Source: AP-15 sp963790875 (GTDB lineage: Bacteria; Pseudomonadota; Alphaproteobacteria; ATCC43930; CGMCC-115725). From it: a stretch of DNA of 64,000 nucleotides. The notes below the pieces were generated by a model, which had not been told where the DNA came from, searched no databases, and worked only from the letters and a program-made list of their open reading frames with translations. Positions 63,010 to 64,000 of the stretch are shown here, one piece after another (within the stretch, counting starts at the first letter, position 1; every line of letters starts with the position of its first letter). The stretch is from positions 1-64,000 of the forward strand of contig CAWBQT010000006.1 of assembly GCA_963790875.1 (NCBI GenBank), given 5' to 3'. The position numbers were made by a program, and so were the translations under genes.

Positions 63010-64000
63010 ATGATGCGGCAGTTCGAGCTCGTCGAGCTTGTCAGATCCTACGATCCGAACGCCGACGAAGATGCGCTCAACCGCGCCTATGTCTATTCAA
63101 TGAAGGCGCACGGCGCGCAGCTGCGCGAATCGGGCGACCCCTACTTTTCGCACCCGGTCGAAGTCGCCGGCCTCCTCGCGCAGATGAAACTCGACGGAGC
63201 TTCGATCGCGACCGGTCTCCTGCACGACACGGTCGAAGACACGTTAGCAACCCTAGACGACATCGAGCGGCTGTTCGGTCGCGAAATCGCGCGGCTGGTC
63301 GACGGCGTCACCAAGCTGTCGCGCCTCGAATTGCAATCGGACCAGACGAAACAGGCTGAGAATTTTCGCAAGCTCGTCCTCGCGATGTCCGAGGACATCC
63401 GGGTGCTACTCGTCAAGCTTGCCGACCGTCTGCACAATATGCAGACCCTCCGGTTTGTCCGAAGCGATGAAAAGCGGCGGCGGATTGCGCGCGAGACGAT
63501 GGAAATTTACGCGCCGCTCGCCGAGCGGATCGGCATGCAGCGGATGAAGGATCAGCTGGAAGACTTGGCCTTTGCCGAGCTCTACCCCGAGGCGCGCGCC
63601 GGCATCCAGGCCCGCCTCGATTTCCTGCGCGATGCGGGCGCGGCGATGGCGCCGCGCATCGAGGCCGAACTCGCGGCGAAGCTCGATGAAGGCGGCATTG
63701 CCGACGCCACCGTCTCCGGCCGCGAGAAATCGCCCTATTCGATCTGGCACAAGATGCAGAGCAAGAGCGTCGCCTTCGAGCAGCTCTCGGACGTCATGGC
63801 CTTCCGCATCCTGGTGAACGAGCCGACCGATTGCTATCACGCGCTCGGCATCATGCACTCGGCATATCATGTGGTTCCAGGGCGGTTCAAAGACTATATC
63901 TCGACCCCGAAGCCGAACAACTACCGCTCGCTGCACACCGGGCTGATCGGTCCGGAAAAGCAGCGGATCGAAGTGCAGATCCGCACCCGCGAGATGCATG
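63010..64000 (+). CDS. RelA/SpoT (p)ppGpp synthetase-hydrolase, partial
   Basis: Start ATG 63010 (or 63013); the gene runs off the window. The first ~330 aa show the HD hydrolase domain (GDPYFSHPVEVAGLLAQMKL with His47, GLLHDTVEDT with His71-Asp72, KLADRLHNMQTLRFV) and then the synthetase domain (GREKSPYSIWHKMQSKSVAF, FEQLSDVMAFRILVN, YHVVPGRFKDYISTPKPNNY). Both appear functional, as in bifunctional alphaproteobacterial Rsh proteins. The C-terminal TGS/ACT region is beyond the edge. It is probably co-transcribed with rpoZ. Confidence 0.96.
   Translation, partial: MMRQFELVELVRSYDPNADEDALNRAYVYSMKAHGAQLRESGDPYFSHPVEVAGLLAQMKLDGASIATGLLHDTVEDTLATLDDIERLFGREIARLVDGVTKLSRLELQSDQTKQAENFRKLVLAMSEDIRVLLVKLADRLHNMQTLRFVRSDEKRRRIARETMEIYAPLAERIGMQRMKDQLEDLAFAELYPEARAGIQARLDFLRDAGAAMAPRIEAELAAKLDEGGIADATVSGREKSPYSIWHKMQSKSVAFEQLSDVMAFRILVNEPTDCYHALGIMHSAYHVVPGRFKDYISTPKPNNYRSLHTGLIGPEKQRIEVQIRTREMH

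Overview
The window is high-GC DNA from an alphaproteobacterium. The right edge carries chromosomal backbone: tRNA-Cys, rpoZ (omega) and a RelA/SpoT-type gene that runs off the end. The proteins resemble Sphingomonadales or Rhodospirillales, but this placement is inference from protein style only. The left edge carries a tRNA-Asn.

Almost everything between is one genomic island of about 61.8 kb. The 3' half of the tRNA-Cys gene is repeated as a ~50-bp direct repeat at 431-480, next to the intact tRNA-Cys at 62209-62283. A tyrosine integrase (60946-62194) ends 14 bases before that tRNA. No conjugation genes are visible, so the island is not an obvious ICE. The integrase end (56.3-62.2 kb) looks like a phage-satellite core: integrase, Arc-like and AlpA-like regulators, a primase-helicase, a dense array of CGAACA motifs and a terminase small subunit.

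Layout inside the island: (1) 0.5-13.6 kb is a patchwork of small phage-type genes, a BRO antirepressor, an IS1595-type transposase, a complete IS1182-family element (7389-8997, CTAG target duplication), a PIN-like/DUF433 toxin-antitoxin pair and a decayed ku. (2) 13.9-14.5 kb is an hsp20 gene with a candidate RpoH promoter and a convincing ROSE-type RNA thermometer. (3) 16.1-25.3 kb is a defence cluster: AbiV-like HEPN protein, PD-(D/E)XK nuclease, a small protein plus an 853-aa GHKL ATPase, a TSPPY DNA methyltransferase, an RHH regulator, a SIR2-domain protein, and a tyrosine recombinase whose stop overlaps the SIR2 start. (4) 26.5-49.2 kb is a metabolic and ion-homeostasis block: ClC antiporter, GH15 glucoamylase, slipin, PRC-barrel protein, tpiA, zwf, ackA, phosphoketolase, a deleted aldolase, P-type H+-ATPase, PPK2, Usp, PPi-type phosphofructokinase and Kup. 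Together it could route sugar phosphates to acetyl phosphate and ATP, use PPi and polyphosphate, and control H+, K+ and Cl-. (5) 49.6-54.4 kb is a graveyard of three related integrase relics, a resolvase tail and a broken TIR-domain gene.

Many genes are split by single frameshifts (zwf, ackA, the H+-ATPase, primase-helicase, both large integrases, the PDDEXK gene and others), several next to short homopolymers. Either the island is decaying or the assembly carries uncorrected indels. The window alone cannot fully separate these, but the aldolase deletion, the IS insertion and the 7-bp duplication in the TIR gene look like real lesions.
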